Source: Synaphobranchus kaupii (lineage: Eukaryota; Chordata; Actinopteri; Anguilliformes; Synaphobranchidae). Taken from it: a stretch of DNA of 64,000 nucleotides. Positions 39,346-51,690 of the stretch are shown piece by piece. The translations under genes and the position numbers were made by a program. The stretch lies in assembly GCA_029718625.1 (NCBI GenBank), contig CM056376.1, forward strand, positions 116,905,307 through 116,969,306. Direction: 5' to 3'. The notes beneath the pieces were generated by a model, which did not search any database, was not told where the DNA came from, and worked only from the letters and a program-made list of their open reading frames with translations. Each line of letters starts with the position of its first letter. Within the stretch, counting starts at the first letter, position 1.

Positions 39346-40140
39346 CAAAATAATTTTTTTAAATTTAAATAAGCCCACTCTCCATTTTCTTCCCTCACTT
39401 TTGTCACTTCCATTATTGCTTCATTGAGGCTATTAACGAACGGCAGCCATTTCATCATATAAATTATATTCCGAATGAGTAAAGGCATATTGAATTTTGA
39501 ACATAATATTGCATAGCTACCTGGCCCCGATATGAGTCGTAATATTCACGCTTCATGACTTGCTCCAGTGGTCAGCAGCTGGCCAACGGAGAATGACGCA
39601 TTTTCTCTCTCCATTCACTCCCATTGCATGGCGACAGAGGTCTCAAAAGCACACTTTTAGCACATAAACTAATGCAAACGACTTATGCCGATATATAAAA
39701 TCACGACATCCAGAACCAAACGTTTGAAAAGATAAAAAGCTCCATTCATGATATTTTAAACAAACGTTTGGAAGAAGATCCGGTCGTTAGCTTATGAGGA
39801 ACTTCCTTGTTTCGTTCTTGCGCCAGTAACGGTCCCACCCACTTCCTGAAGTGTGTATTAATAAACAAACCGAGCAAGTTAGCAAAGAAGTTGTTGGCAA
39901 GAAAATAGGTCTTCAAAATCAAATCAAATCAAAATTTGTTTGAAGAGTTTCAAACGTCGGTTTTAATTTTATTTTACGGTTACCATAACCACTGATTGGG
40001 TTATTTTTTAAGTGATGTTAGATGCAACAATATTTACATTTGTTGTTTTTATTAAAATTTATTTATTTTTATATATTTGGAAATTACCCATAAAAGGCAT
40101 TCCTTAAATACCCTATACAAATAAATAAAATTGAGACAAG
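39346..40140. other. Non-coding stretch, nothing recognised
   Basis: A short ATCAA tandem (tcaaatcaaatcaaa, about 39917-39933) is present. No other signal. Confidence 0.45.
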
Positions 40141-40167
40141 GAAAGTCAGTGGGAAAAAGATTTTATT

Positions 40168-40431
40168 TCAAAATAAACTTTCTATGAGATGTTGACATGC
40201 CTCAAAACCGGCCATGTATTGGGTATCTCTGGGGTTTGCATCTCCCAATCTATCGCCCTCCTCCTCCAATAATGGGGCCCTTGCCCAGACAGCGATGTTG
40301 CGCAGCATAGCAGTCATCCTGATGACTGCCCAACATTTTGATGGCCTGAAAAGAAGGACTTGTGCACGCACCTGAAGTGCAATTTCCACCTTCCACCTTC
40401 TAACTTGTGCACTCCACAATGCTTCGCACAC
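40168..40431 (-). pseudogene. Possible HARBI1-like transposase C-terminal relic
   Basis: The 87-codon minus-strand frame contains VRRWKVEIALQV and then KCWAVIRMTAMLRNIAVWAR, followed by an acidic tail (LLEEEGDRLGD). The middle part resembles the last conserved helix of PIF/Harbinger nucleases (a 'ACA-x-LHNIA' type motif), here with Arg replacing the usual His. Upstream minus-strand sequence (40432-40860) gives no continuous frame. The assignment is by motif resemblance only. The sequence around 40700-40850 ('taagaactgttttgggaaactcg', 'cttaaccctaagattgatcg') might be the element's terminal region. Confidence 0.45.
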
Positions 40432-41060
40432 AATGAAGGCATCTTCATGATTGGTTGTTGGATAGCCTACTCTTCCATACCATTCGTCTTTATTAAAGAA
40501 TTTTGTGCAAGGAACAGAGGCCTTATATAGGATTGTTAATTGGCTGACAAAGTGAAAACATCTGCATCATTACTAACACCACACATATTCAGGAAGCGTT
40601 TTGGCGCTGAGAACCCTTTTGTGAGAGAACATCTGCCTCCAGAAATTTCACATGAATTCCTTTAACCATATCAGCAACACCACAGACAGCGACGTTAAGT
40701 AGCTCTTAAGAGGTGAGTGCACGTTCACGCTTTAAGAACTGTTTTGGGAAACTCGTGTTACAAATTAAAGAGCCTTCGTAGAATCGCTCGTAGAAATCTC
40801 ACTTAACCCTAAGATTGATCGTTATCGGGAAACGCACCCCAGGACGATCTCTTCTCTTCAAAGGATGGCACTAGCCGACTCCTCCAACAGCCCAAGATCA
40901 GCCATTGCAAGGCTGGTTACAGACCTATGAGCTACTTTAAAGCAAATTTTGTTGATTGGTTAAACGTGTGTTTTAATTACGTACATTAGCATTTAAATTT
41001 GTATTAATTTAGAAAATTAGTACTGGGAGCATTCATTACATTATGGTTCTAATTAAACAG

Positions 41061-41196
41061 GTTGCTTACTCATTATGGAATTACTTTATGTAATTATTGG
41101 CATGGAAAATAACCTAAGTTTCATTATAGGATCACTAATGTTAGCTTATTTTCATTGCCAATAATTACATAAAGTAATTACATAACGAGTAAACCA
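41061..41196. repeat. Compact foldback: 58-bp arms, about 21-base loop
   Basis: The left arm starts ttgcttactcattatgga at 41061 and runs to about 41118. Its reverse complement recurs at about 41140-41196, with only a handful of mismatches and a perfect central block (taattactttatgtaattattggca). The structure is a near-perfect hairpin. It is probably a small palindromic MITE, but it also has the geometry of a long hairpin RNA precursor. No target duplication is evident. Confidence 0.85.
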
Positions 41197-43914
41197 TGTC
41201 TGCTACAGCCTTAACAAATTTAAATTTCAATGTTTTTTGCACAATGTTAAATTAAGACTTCAGTCTCCTCCTCGGTCCAAAAGTGAGGGTATCATCATGC
41301 TTGCTGCAGCATTTTACATTACAGGAAACTACAGAATTCCACTGTTATCTTGGTAACATTCTGTAGGGTCTGAACTGTGATGGGCAGGATCCTCACCATC
41401 TTTATGCCTGAGTAGAGGATGTAGTATGACAATCAAGCAGCCTAGTTGTTTGGTATTTTTAGAAAGTGGTGCCTGTAAACCTGGAGGGGAAACAGCTGTT
41501 CGCTGTTACCCACTCCACATTGTGGGGGTAGCTGGAAAAAGAGTGACAGAGGCACAAACTAACGAGGTAAAGTTACATGTGACATCATGACCCGTTACAT
41601 GTATGCATCACAGCAACTTTTGACAACACAGGAGGTACCTCTAAGAACAACATCCAATTAAAAAAGCCAAGGGCCTGCTCTGAATCAAGCAGCCTGGCTG
41701 GACAGTCCCTTTCATGGGGGTTAGAGAGGAGAATATTTGAGATGTGCTTGGACTGTGAACTTCTAAAGCTCCCAGCAGGAGATACAGAGGTCTAAGCTGC
41801 CCTGGAGAGATGATCACATCTGGGGGTTAACAGAGAGTGATGAGAGACCCCCCTGTTCCCCCCAACAGCCACAGGCCGAGACCAGGGTAACCCCACCCAC
41901 AGCAATTACACTCACTTCCTGTGTGTGAAAGGTCTGGCCAACCAGGTCCAGGAGACAGAAACATGATGGCCCAACAATTTGCAGCTGCATCTATCCAAGT
42001 AAAGGTGCCACTAATGGGGCTCTGGGGTACAGTGACCTTTAACCCCCTTTGGCAGCTAAGTGGTGAAATATGGCTCCAGCTAAGAGCACTGAAGTGCGTT
42101 GAGTGCACTGAACTACACTCAACGGGACCTGGGTCAGTGGACTGAACCCAAACATATATGAGGTGAGCGTCCGTCACTGCATTTTAACTTTGTTTTTCAA
42201 CAGAACTTTTTTGCAGGGTCTTTTCTCACCCCACAGGTCATGACTTTCTCTTGACCTTCCGTGAAGCCAAAGTCACGTGACTGCTGTTATAAATGTGTAA
42301 CATCAACAAGAAGGGTAACACAAACGTACCATGACTGATTAATGGCACCTGAAAAATGTGATTAAGGTAGGAATTAATTATGAATCATAGATAATTCATC
42401 ATTTGGCTTGAGAAAAATACAAATTTACTACAAATTTATGGAAATTCACTGTAATTCACTTAATTTGGGATGTATGGGGGGAAATAATCCATGAAAGTAT
42501 TTTATTATATGCCAAAGTTTTTTCTATTTTCCAGTGAATAGCCATACATTTTTTTTTCGGTTTTTCAACATTTTCTGTACATAATTATGTTTTTGTCATG
42601 GTAACAGTGTGTTGGATGAGTGACATAGTGTGTGGGCACTGGAGAGGTTTTGGAATGAGAGAGGATTTGTCCAGTTTTACAAAATGAAAGTAACCATACA
42701 TGGTACTGTCTGCTAAACAGATACAGTTAACCAGAGTTGGGGTCAGTTCCATTGGAATTCAGCCTGTTCAGGAAGTGAAATTAAACTTAATTCATTAAAA
42801 GTAAATAACCTCATATAACATTGTGAGTATTTTTCAGTTTCCTGAATTGATTGACCTAAACCACAATGATAATGTGTTCAAAATGCTGCTTATTTCATAT
42901 TCATGTCCACAAGGAAGCAGCCACTAGTACACAACAACTGCAAGGTGGGCATTTACCAAACCATATTATCTATATTCTGTAACCATGACAAATACACCTA
43001 CACCAAAAAAATCCCAGTTTCTTAATTTCTGTAGATACCATTTACTCCCATTTTAACTTTTTCTCCATATTCTTAGTAACATGCTAATGCATTGCTCGAG
43101 TATTGACACTTGGACCTGTAGACCATACATTCTTTAAGTTATTACAGCTTCTCTTTAATGCTGTGCCTATTGAGTATTCCTCTGCTGAAAGATATAAATG
43201 CGCAAACCTTCATTGAAAACCCAGTGTGGGCCCTGCGGGCAGAGTGTGTGAGTAATGCACTTGTGATTAGAGAGCTGTGAGTGGAGACTTGCTTTTCTTA
43301 TAAGGCTCCTAGGCTGGCTCAACAATCACTCACAGGAAATGGAGTTGATTGAACCATATCAAACATTTTCTAAATCAACCTTGAGAAGGCCACAGAGGTG
43401 ACTCAATCTCACCTTGCAGGCCAACTGCATGAGTTAAATAGTTCAGATTGACAGCATCCAGATGTAGTATTTACGTATCTCCAATTTAGGAAATGTATGC
43501 ATCAAAACTTCATTTGCGGGTCCATTTTTTTTAAAACGGTGAATGAGTTTAATTGCTCTTTAGGTGCAGTCAGTATTTAAGACTACTGCTATTTTGAGCT
43601 GATTCGTAGTTATTTCACTAAATTCATAATACGCTACAGATTAAAATATTACAGACTCACAGACTCATATTTAGCATTTAGCAGTCAGCAAATTGAATCA
43701 GACAGATTTTCTCAGAGTGTAAACCACTAAGCACAAGTAACTCAAGCTTTTTATAATTAACATTTTATGCTAAATTTATTTATTTATTCAAGGGTCTGAC
43801 GTATCAAACGTCTTTGGTCAGTTGATTCAATCGACCAATTGTAGGAAAGCAGGTGTATGGCAATAGGACAGTGTTGTTTTGTAAATGGTCTGGGTGGAAA
43901 CATAAACTATTTAA
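41197..43914. other. Non-coding stretch of about 2.7 kb, nothing recognised
   Basis: Both strands show frames at 41827-42177, but without motif or splice context. No repeat ends were found. Confidence 0.45.
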
Positions 43915-44355
43915 CCCTATTTACTTTGGCCCTTTTGAGGCAATGTCCTCCTGGTTTCTACTAGTTTTATTTAAATGTCAATATCTAAAAAAATATTCCC
44001 TGCAAAATCCATGGTTTTTAAGTTTGAACTGAAGAAGAAGCTGTATAATTCAGAAATTTTCTACAGAATACATTTATTTCAGAATAGTCACATACAGTAT
44101 ATATATAATAAACATAACATACGTCGCCTAATGTATTTAAATATAGATATTTTTTAAATATATTTAAAAAAGAACGTACGAAAGCGCGTGTGTATTCACA
44201 CAAGTACAGCAACGTATTTCAGCCCTCAGTGCGAGGGGTGGTCACTGCGGAAATGTCGACTGTACGGGACTTTGGCGAAATATAACAAGAACTCTCAGGG
44301 TTCATGAGAAAACAGCTGTAGCTGAATATACTGGTAAGTACTTGGTTTCTTAAAC
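43915..44355. repeat. Unclassified dispersed repeat, copy 2
   Basis: It matches copy 1 at 3368-3560 ('tttggccc.ttgagg', 'tctactagt', 'ccatggttt', 'cacatacagtata'). It matches again near 44295-44355 ('cagggttcatgagaaaacagctgtagct...acttggtttctta'), in the same order and orientation. The middle section present in copy 1 is mostly missing or unrecognisable here. Confidence 0.5.
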
Positions 44356-46446
44356 ATATTTATACGAGAGATTTTGGAGCAAAAAATGAGGTGTCTTCTA
44401 AACCGAAAGTGGATCAGGTACTGTATATAGTACAGTAAGCAAGGAAAACGGCGAATACTCATTTGTACAACGTTTTAAAAAAATATTGTTTCTATACGTC
44501 AACATGATTTTCTTAGCGTGTATAAACGGTGCAGTTGATGCATTTTACAGTCTGTGGCTGTAGCCAGAGGAAGGTCGTAAGTGCTGTTGGCTACTAATAG
44601 CACCCTCCTAATTTATTGCACGGCAGTGTAACTGGAGAAGCTGCGGTTTTCCGCAAGAGGCTACCCTTTAAAAAAATACTGCGTCAAAATTTTCGGGGTT
44701 TTTCTTAAAGCTGTAGTTTATATTTTCAGATGAACATGAATACTGTAACTGAGTCGCATGCGTCTCAACCACTAGGGGTGAAGTCTATAGGGTATTTAAC
44801 TAACTAACGCTGTACTGCGAGCCCGAAAGTGGAAGAAACAGAATAGCCATTTAAAAATGGCGTCGGACAAATAAACGCAGACCAAACTGGAATGGAATAT
44901 CATGTTTTTCCTGAAGCTGGTTGGTAGGCAGGCGATTACGTCTCTTTCGACAATGAGATTTTTTATGCATATATTGGCTTCAAAGACGTAATTTTGTGAA
45001 TGATGCACGTCTCTTTAATTACTTCTTCAAATATCTGCCCAAATACTGTATATCCATTTTTCTTTGTAATATTGTCTTTGGCTTTTTGTTTCAACGGGGA
45101 ATGTAGGAATGTAAATAGAGCAACAAAATGGTAGCGGAAATCGGGAAAGCGAAACCGGATGCAGGAATCTCAGGGCTACATTCGTTATCTCCGTTTTTCA
45201 GCAAAGACTGTCCAGCCTAATGTTTGATAGTTGATTAATTATAGGTTATGTCCAGTTATATGACATTACATAGTTTTGATGTTTTAAATGCCCACTATGA
45301 AGGATTTTTAGCCTTGCTGTGGTCCTGTTTTTACAATCAAAGAAGTCTCCTCCTCCACCCTCAACCCCGCCCACTCAAGGTACTCGTAGCTAGCTGGTTA
45401 CTTACAGGTCCACTAGAAAACATGCCGACTCCACGCTACTTTTAATCCCCTTGCTAAACTTAAGCTGTCACCATCGCGAAGAGCAATCCCTGGGTTGATT
45501 CTGCTTCTTCAATGTGCCCTCTTGGCTTGTTTGGTTTTTGCAGTACATGCGCTTCTTCAGCTCCGCCATTGCAGTAGCTAGCTAGCTACTAACATTCCAC
45601 TGAACCTGATCCCACCCCACAGGCTCTTAGCCACATGCCCAGAAACGTCCCAAACACATCTTAGAATAATAGGGGCATGGATTGCAAATGTGCGCAAAGA
45701 CATAGATTGCCAGTGCATCATAGTTATGAGCATGGTTATTTTAATATTGTATATATATATATACTACATTATATTTATATATAATATTTTATATTATATC
45801 ATGGTCTGGGTGAATACTTGATTCTTGATTCTGATGGTCAATGAGTGGAATAATTCTCTCTTAATTTTTCTCCTTTTTCAATTTGTATGCACCTGTAAAT
45901 GGAATTTACATATGGCAATTCATGGATGTGGATTTATGCTAATCGCAAAATAAGGTGCGTGTGCATGTCATTTACGATGGATTGGAATGTATGAACATAC
46001 GCACAAAATACAAACAAATCTGCCTTTGCCTTGATGAATCCCCTGTAAATTTTTAGTACAAACTTTTTTCTGTGTGTAAATGTACGCAAATATTTAGGAA
46101 CATTACATGAATGAGGCCCAATGATTGTATCCCATAACCAAACATACCCTCTTTGATTGGCTAGTAAATTCATATTTTCCTGTAACAGATCATATTGGAG
46201 GGTAGAGTGTGTACATTAGTAGGCATCTAGATTTGGGATTTTAAGGGAGTATTTTTTGTTCTGTAAATCAATGGGCCTTCATTTCAAATGCATGAGAATC
46301 AGAACAATTTGGTTTCAGATGTAAAATATGGTCAATATGAATATTGTTTACTTGGTGCTTGGGAGGATTATTAATTGCATGTAGAAGTGTATTTAATAAT
46401 TCCATAGATTCGTGGAGAATGGTAGTGTGAATTTAACTTGTTAATA
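44356..46446. other. Non-coding stretch with a short TA-rich tract
   Basis: A TATATA-rich tract lies at about 45747-45800. 'acatgaatgaggccc' near 46105 resembles the Harbinger-type terminus seen at 27550, as a solitary end. No coding signal. Confidence 0.45.
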
Positions 46447-46448
46447 TA

Positions 46449-46996
46449 CACTGCCTGGCCAAAAAAAAAGTTGCCGTTGCACCAGTCATGCATAGTGCCC
46501 ACTGTACAAGCCTCTGAGGCAGTGTTATGATCTGGGGTTGCTTCAATTGGTCAGGTCTAGGCTCAGAAACGTTATACAGCATGTTAGATGAGTACTTGAA
46601 TGTCAATGTGGCTACTGAATGACCAGGTTATCCCATCAATGGGACATATTCCAGGACGACAATGCTAAGATTCATCGGGCTCAAATTGTGAAAGAGTGGT
46701 TCAAGGAGCATGAGAAATCATTTTCACACATGAATTGGCTACCAGAGTCCTGACCTTAACCCCATTGAAAGTCTTTGGCATGTGCTGGAGAAGACTTGAC
46801 GGAGTGGTTTGACTCTCCCGTCGTCAATACAAGATCTCGGCCAAAAATGAATGCAACTCATTGCAATGGAAATAAATGCTGTGATGTTGCATAAGGTTGT
46901 CGAAAACAATGCCACAACGAATGTGTGCAGTAATCAAAGCTAAAGGCGGTCCAACGAAATATTAGAGTGTGCGACTTTTTTTTTGGCCAGGCAGTG
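46449..46996 (+). mobile_element. Tc1-like transposon, internally deleted, 548 bp
   Basis: The inverted ends CACTGCCTGGCCAAAAAAAAAGT are identical over about 23 bp and flanked by TA on both sides (46447-46448 and 46997-46998). The interior holds only the catalytic half of a Tc1 transposase gene (separate entry). This copy is the reverse of the 21945-22864 element, which kept only the DNA-binding half of a different family. Confidence 0.9.
46524..46800 (+). pseudogene. Tc1-like transposase catalytic-domain remnant
   Basis: Plus-strand translation starts VMIWGCFNWSGLGSETLYSM, reads to a stop after NVNVATE, then resumes in another frame with [18 protein letters not shown]. In a third frame it reads [17 protein letters not shown]. 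The Asp of QDDNA and the Glu of NPIES are the second and third catalytic residues of the DD34E triad and are both kept. The N-terminal half and the first Asp are missing, and there are at least two frameshifts and one stop. It is a dead fragment. Confidence 0.85.
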
Positions 46997-46998
46997 TA

Positions 46999-47424
46999 AT
47001 TACAGAGTTTGTTTATCTTGAGTGCTTATCTTGAGAAAAGTAGAATGTAATGAATATGTCTTCCATATTTTGAATTTGGAATCATATGGATTTTTATTTG
47101 TATTTTTGGATGACATCCTATTTCCAGCTGCCTACAACTAAACCACTGCACGAGAGCACTGCTGCTCTACCCATTGCTTTACCCGTTAAAGATAGAAACC
47201 ACAATCGTATTTAAATTAGTTTCTGCTTAGAATGAGATTTAGTAATTACAGTTTTCAAATTTGTCTTTCATCTTTACACTTCAAATGGCATTTACGAATA
47301 TTCACAGGCTGTATTATAGCAGGTACTGAAAAAATGTGATTATATTAGATTTTTTTATTTTTTATTACACAGGATCACACTTTAATTTCAAGACCCAAGT
47401 TGATATTCACATCAAAATATTAGT
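46999..47424. other. Non-coding stretch, nothing recognised
   Basis: AT-rich; no supported signal. Confidence 0.45.
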
Positions 47425-47815
47425 CAATTGCAGGGTGTGCTGGGTGGCTCAGCCTGTTAAGGCACTGTCATACTGCATGGGTGGGCCCCACGGTCTGGTA
47501 TGAAAGCTGGGCTGCTCCAGTGCCAACAGTGGCTTGCAGCCCCACAGGGCAACAAACAATTGCCTCTAGTGTCACCTAGGGATGGGAGGGTTACATTGAG
47601 CTAAATAATAGCATCTCATTATACACCTACTACCCCTGCTGGTCGGGTGCCCACAAATTTGCCTGTTGAGCTACACAGGAAGTGTCTTCCTCATGTCTGT
47701 ACGATCCCAACTTTCAATTGCAGTGTGATATGAAGTGGCAGCTGACATCACATACTTTGGGGAAGAGCACATGCTTGTCTGCACTCTCCCGAGTCAATAG
47801 CAGAGGTCATGTTTT
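47425..47815 (+). mobile_element. tRNA-derived SINE, near full length
   Basis: It starts with a tRNA-like head carrying a good box A (tgggtggctcagcctgttaagg, about 47438-47461) and a weak box B (ggtctggtatgaaagctgg, about 47492). A body follows with 'ccccacagggcaacaaacaatt', 'gctggtcgggtgcccacaaatttgcctgttgagct' in two blocks, and 'gcacatgcttgtctgcactctcc...gagtcaatagcagagg'. This layout is that of a composite fish tRNA-SINE. A weak partial copy of the head may lie at about 51536-51580. Confidence 0.6.
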
Positions 47816-49311
47816 CCATTGCATGCGGAGAAAAAAAGAGGGAGGGGGGCTTTAAAATATTTTCAGAAAGATTAGTCAATTTTACGATAAATGAAGATTG
47901 CATTATTCAAAGAATGGCATCTGATCTTGAAGAATAGTTCCTCAATGTAATATGACCCAATTCTTATTTAATGAATGCAGGGCTTTTTTGGTACACCACA
48001 TGGTTTCCTTAACTTCTCATCAAATCCTCTGGCAAGGAGCAGATTTTATCCATTATTTTGTTTTGTCAATGAATAAAAGTGCACTGTGCTAAACTGCCTT
48101 TTTTGCCCCAGCAGAACCACTTTGACCAGCTTAAATTAAATAAAAAAGAATTTAAAAAATTATGAAATACTACCTCCTGACTACCAAACAGTAACCAAGG
48201 TGGTGGAGATCACACTGATGTGCTAGCTAAGCAAAGTCCAGGCTAACCCTTTTCCATTAGGAAACAATGGTCTGCCTTTGGCTGTTTGGCTACCTCTGTC
48301 ATAAATACCCTGACCTCCATGTGACCTCTTGTTTACTCTACACCAGCCGGTTTTCACTTCCTCTTCAGAGATAATCTTCATTGAATCAAGTGCTTCTGCT
48401 AAGTGTGCATTAGAAAAATAAATAAGCTTCATGGAAATGCTTTGAGCTGCATTGCTACTGTTCTACTCAATGGCATCTCCCTTTTTTGAGACAAGACCAA
48501 ATATTCAGCTAGGCTCCATTAAAACAAAGAGGCACTCACAAAGTCTCCCTTCTTGTCCCAAACTGGTCGGCCCATTACATCACTCTGACGGGACAATGTT
48601 GCTTCCTGAATTGTGAAAGGAAATCTTACCTAGGAGGTGAATAAGGTGGGATTCCCTTTCCCTAATGGAAAGTACGCTATTCTTCTAGGGAGAGTGGCGG
48701 AGCGGGTCTTTATATCTGCCGACTGTACAGAATGGCCTGGCCGCCCAGTGGGGTCACCAGCTGCTGTTTAATTCATGGGCCAACTGTCATGCCCACTGCC
48801 TACCTCAAAAGACCTTTTAGCAGATAGCATCAGAGCCAAGGAAAGGCAAGCTGGGCTTCAGCCCCCCGTCTCTGAGATTTACTCCCCCTAATAATGTTCT
48901 ATGTCTCACTAAGACCCACAAAGACAGACCTATGTCCTCAAAACCTTTTCAAGCATGGCATCCTTGTTTTGTTTGAGGAGACAGCGACTTCACAAAGGGA
49001 GCCCTTGTCAATAGGGAGAGGTGAGCATTAGAGGTGGAGAGAGTGGGGGTGTCTGATGCCTCATCACCTTTTCAGGTAATACATCCATGTATTGTGGCAG
49101 GAGACGCCAAACTGCAAAGTGACAAATGTGTTACTATGTGCTAGGTTATTCCTCCTGGTGTAGCTAGAGGGCTTGGTTGGGAGGGTTTGCAGATTTGTGT
49201 AATGTTGATTGCGGGACAGGAGGAGAGATAAAAGGCAGGACTGTGAATGCAAAGAGGTGAGGTATCAAGTGAACTATAGCTCTCTTACATCAAGCTGCCC
49301 ACTAGTGTTAC
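47816..49311. other. Non-coding stretch, nothing recognised
   Basis: Non-repetitive, moderately GC-balanced sequence with no coding signal. It is a reasonable place to look for conserved non-coding elements. Confidence 0.4.
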
Positions 49312-49314
49312 ATA

Positions 49315-50290
49315 GGGCTCTATTTTAATAAACCAAACGCAATGGTGAACGCAAGAGTAATCGCTTGGCGGTATCGCTCTGAGGGCGTGTCGGCGAGAAA
49401 TTTGGTAATTTCATGACGGCAATCTTGGCGCATCTGATGGCGGTATTGCTAAAAGGCTGGGTTTAAATGTCCAAGGTGTGTCTCTATGGTAGCCAATCAA
49501 ATAGTTGTTCTCATGCTTTTAAAAAAAAGCCAGTTGGAACGCAATCGCTCCATGCAATTTCATAATGAGCAACCCAAACGCACTGGACCGTCAACGACAA
49601 GAGCGATTTTCCGCACAGAAAATCAGACATACTTGCAACAGAAGTACAGACTAGGACTAGTAATTTATGGATCACAATCCACACCACCTCGTCTCCCAGA
49701 AGTTCGGAAGGCACGGGAGGAGGTGGCGAATGCATTAATTAGCCTACATGAGGTGATGTAGGCATAATTATGATTCAAATGGTAGGCTTATGATTCAACT
49801 GTGTCAATGTGTAATTTATATATTATAGGCTATTAGCCTACATGATCGCAAGTTTCTTGTAAGCTGTCCTGTTTTATTCTAGTAGTTTAAATTAAAATTA
49901 ATTAATTAATAATAATTATAGGCTATTTGTTCATTAAATGGAAGTGTAATGTTGGCATCACCTATAGACACTACATAGAACTACATGACTAATAAGTTGG
50001 CAAATTGCCAGAGTCTATTGCGTTGCCGCTAAGAGGTGGTTCTAGCTGATCATAACGCAATGGGTTTTCGTTGGTTCAAATTGTCACTGAGCCGAAAGTA
50101 TTTTAGAACACGCCCCAGACAGCGCCACCCATCCCACTGCAGCGCAAGCGAAAGGATGTTATGTTGAGAATTTGTTGATCCTAGCGGTATTGCTGAGAAA
50201 CGCCATAACGCCAGTTTTAAGACGTTGATGCTGTCAACAAGCTTGCGTTTGACTATACCGTCCCCTTGCGCTGGTTTGAAAATAGAGCCC
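49315..50290. mobile_element. Non-autonomous DNA transposon with GGGCTCTATTTT ends and 3-bp target duplication
   Basis: The left end GGGCTCTATTTTAATAAACC and the inverse of the right end GGGCTCTATTTTCAAACC are inverted repeats. They are bracketed by ATA on both sides (49312-49314 and 50291-50293). A 3-bp duplication suggests PIF/Harbinger. Subterminal sequence on both sides is CpG-rich, with 'aacgcaag' and 'cttgcg' words. The 976-bp body has a 91-codon plus-strand frame (49486-49761) with no recognisable domain. The ends resemble those of the 61364-63350 element. Confidence 0.65.
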
Positions 50291-50293
50291 ATA

Positions 50294-51690
50294 GTGTCAG
50301 ACAGAATCAGGCATGGTAGATCAGGTAGTCCTGGAAAAAGTCTATATCTACAAATGTACAATGGCAATGAATCTTTTGGTTGAAAAGGCAAGTCAAGTGG
50401 TAGAGAAGTGTAAGAAATGATAGGAATTGTGTTCCTTTTTTTTTGGCAAGACTCATTGGCTAAACTATGTAACAGAAATAGTATGAGCAGGGAAAACTGC
50501 TCTACTGTTTAAATGTGAAGACCTGCATTCAGGTTCAGTTCTTAGGAAGGGAACTGTATCTATCCTTTCTGTTTCAGCCTAGATACTGTTGCTATTTTCT
50601 ATAAACAGTAGTTTTTACAGAGCAGTCAGTTTTTAGTCTATTATTGCCAAGACATTATGATGGATATCCTGTATAGGGCAACACTTAGACAACACAATAA
50701 GGTACATGGATTCTGCTGTCATGACTGGAATCCCCAGTGGACAGCTGTCCCAGTTAACCCCTCAGCTAGTGTTTATCTACATTCATTGTGTTTTTTTACG
50801 GTGAAATTCAAAAAAAGAATAATCTGGTCACATTAAGTCATGATTCTATCTCTATAAACTATTTTATGCTCGCAATGATATAGCAACAACGATTCCTAAT
50901 TTTGTAACATGATACAAAATAGGCTCAATGAAAATGATGACTCCATATGTTCACGGTGTTCCACGGAAATCCACAGACGACACAAATAGCAGTAAAGTAC
51001 TGTAAATAACAGTATTCTTATCTGAGCAAAAAATAAATTTAATCTTTTTGGCAGGAAAAAACATAAACTTCCACTATGTTTGAGCTTCTGTTCATTTGTT
51101 TCAGTAATACGTAGAGTAATTCTGACTCTTGGAAAACAAATTCCGTTACGTTACAGAAGAGACCAGGATTATGCCTGTAGTCAAAGGGGATCATGAAACA
51201 GTAACCATTTTATTTTTGGGCTTGTGTTAAAAAAAAGTGGTGCAAGAGAAGGGGTTAAATAGCTGAAGTCCTTTATTACAGAGGAATGATTAATGAGCTC
51301 AAAACACTATTCATTCACCCATTTCATATGATTTTACCATGAGAAAAAACTGTTATGAACTCAGAATGTAAGTCAAGCTCTGAACAGAGATACAAAATGT
51401 TGCTGTTTAAAAACCATGAATCATTCATTGTTTTGAAATTGAATTTAACAAGCTATTTTTAATATCAAATGGATGCTCATCAGATTTTATTTTTTAAGCC
51501 ACTGTCACAGGGAGGTGGGCACATTTGTGCAATAATGGGGCTGTTGGGTGGTTCATCCTGTTATGACATTGGGTTCTCATGTACATTCCAAGTTTCCATG
51601 CAGTTTACAGTTATAATTAATGTACAATGGAGTTTATGTTGGTTACATTTACAGATTAGCTTTATTTATTGTTATAAAACATACATACAT
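50294..51690. other. Non-coding stretch, nothing recognised
   Basis: AT-rich; a possible partial SINE head at about 51536-51580. No coding signal. Confidence 0.4.

Noticed and set aside
46095..46290. Harbinger-like ends 'gaatgaggccc' and 'gggccttcatt'
   Set aside because: The solitary motifs face the wrong way round and are too short to define an element.
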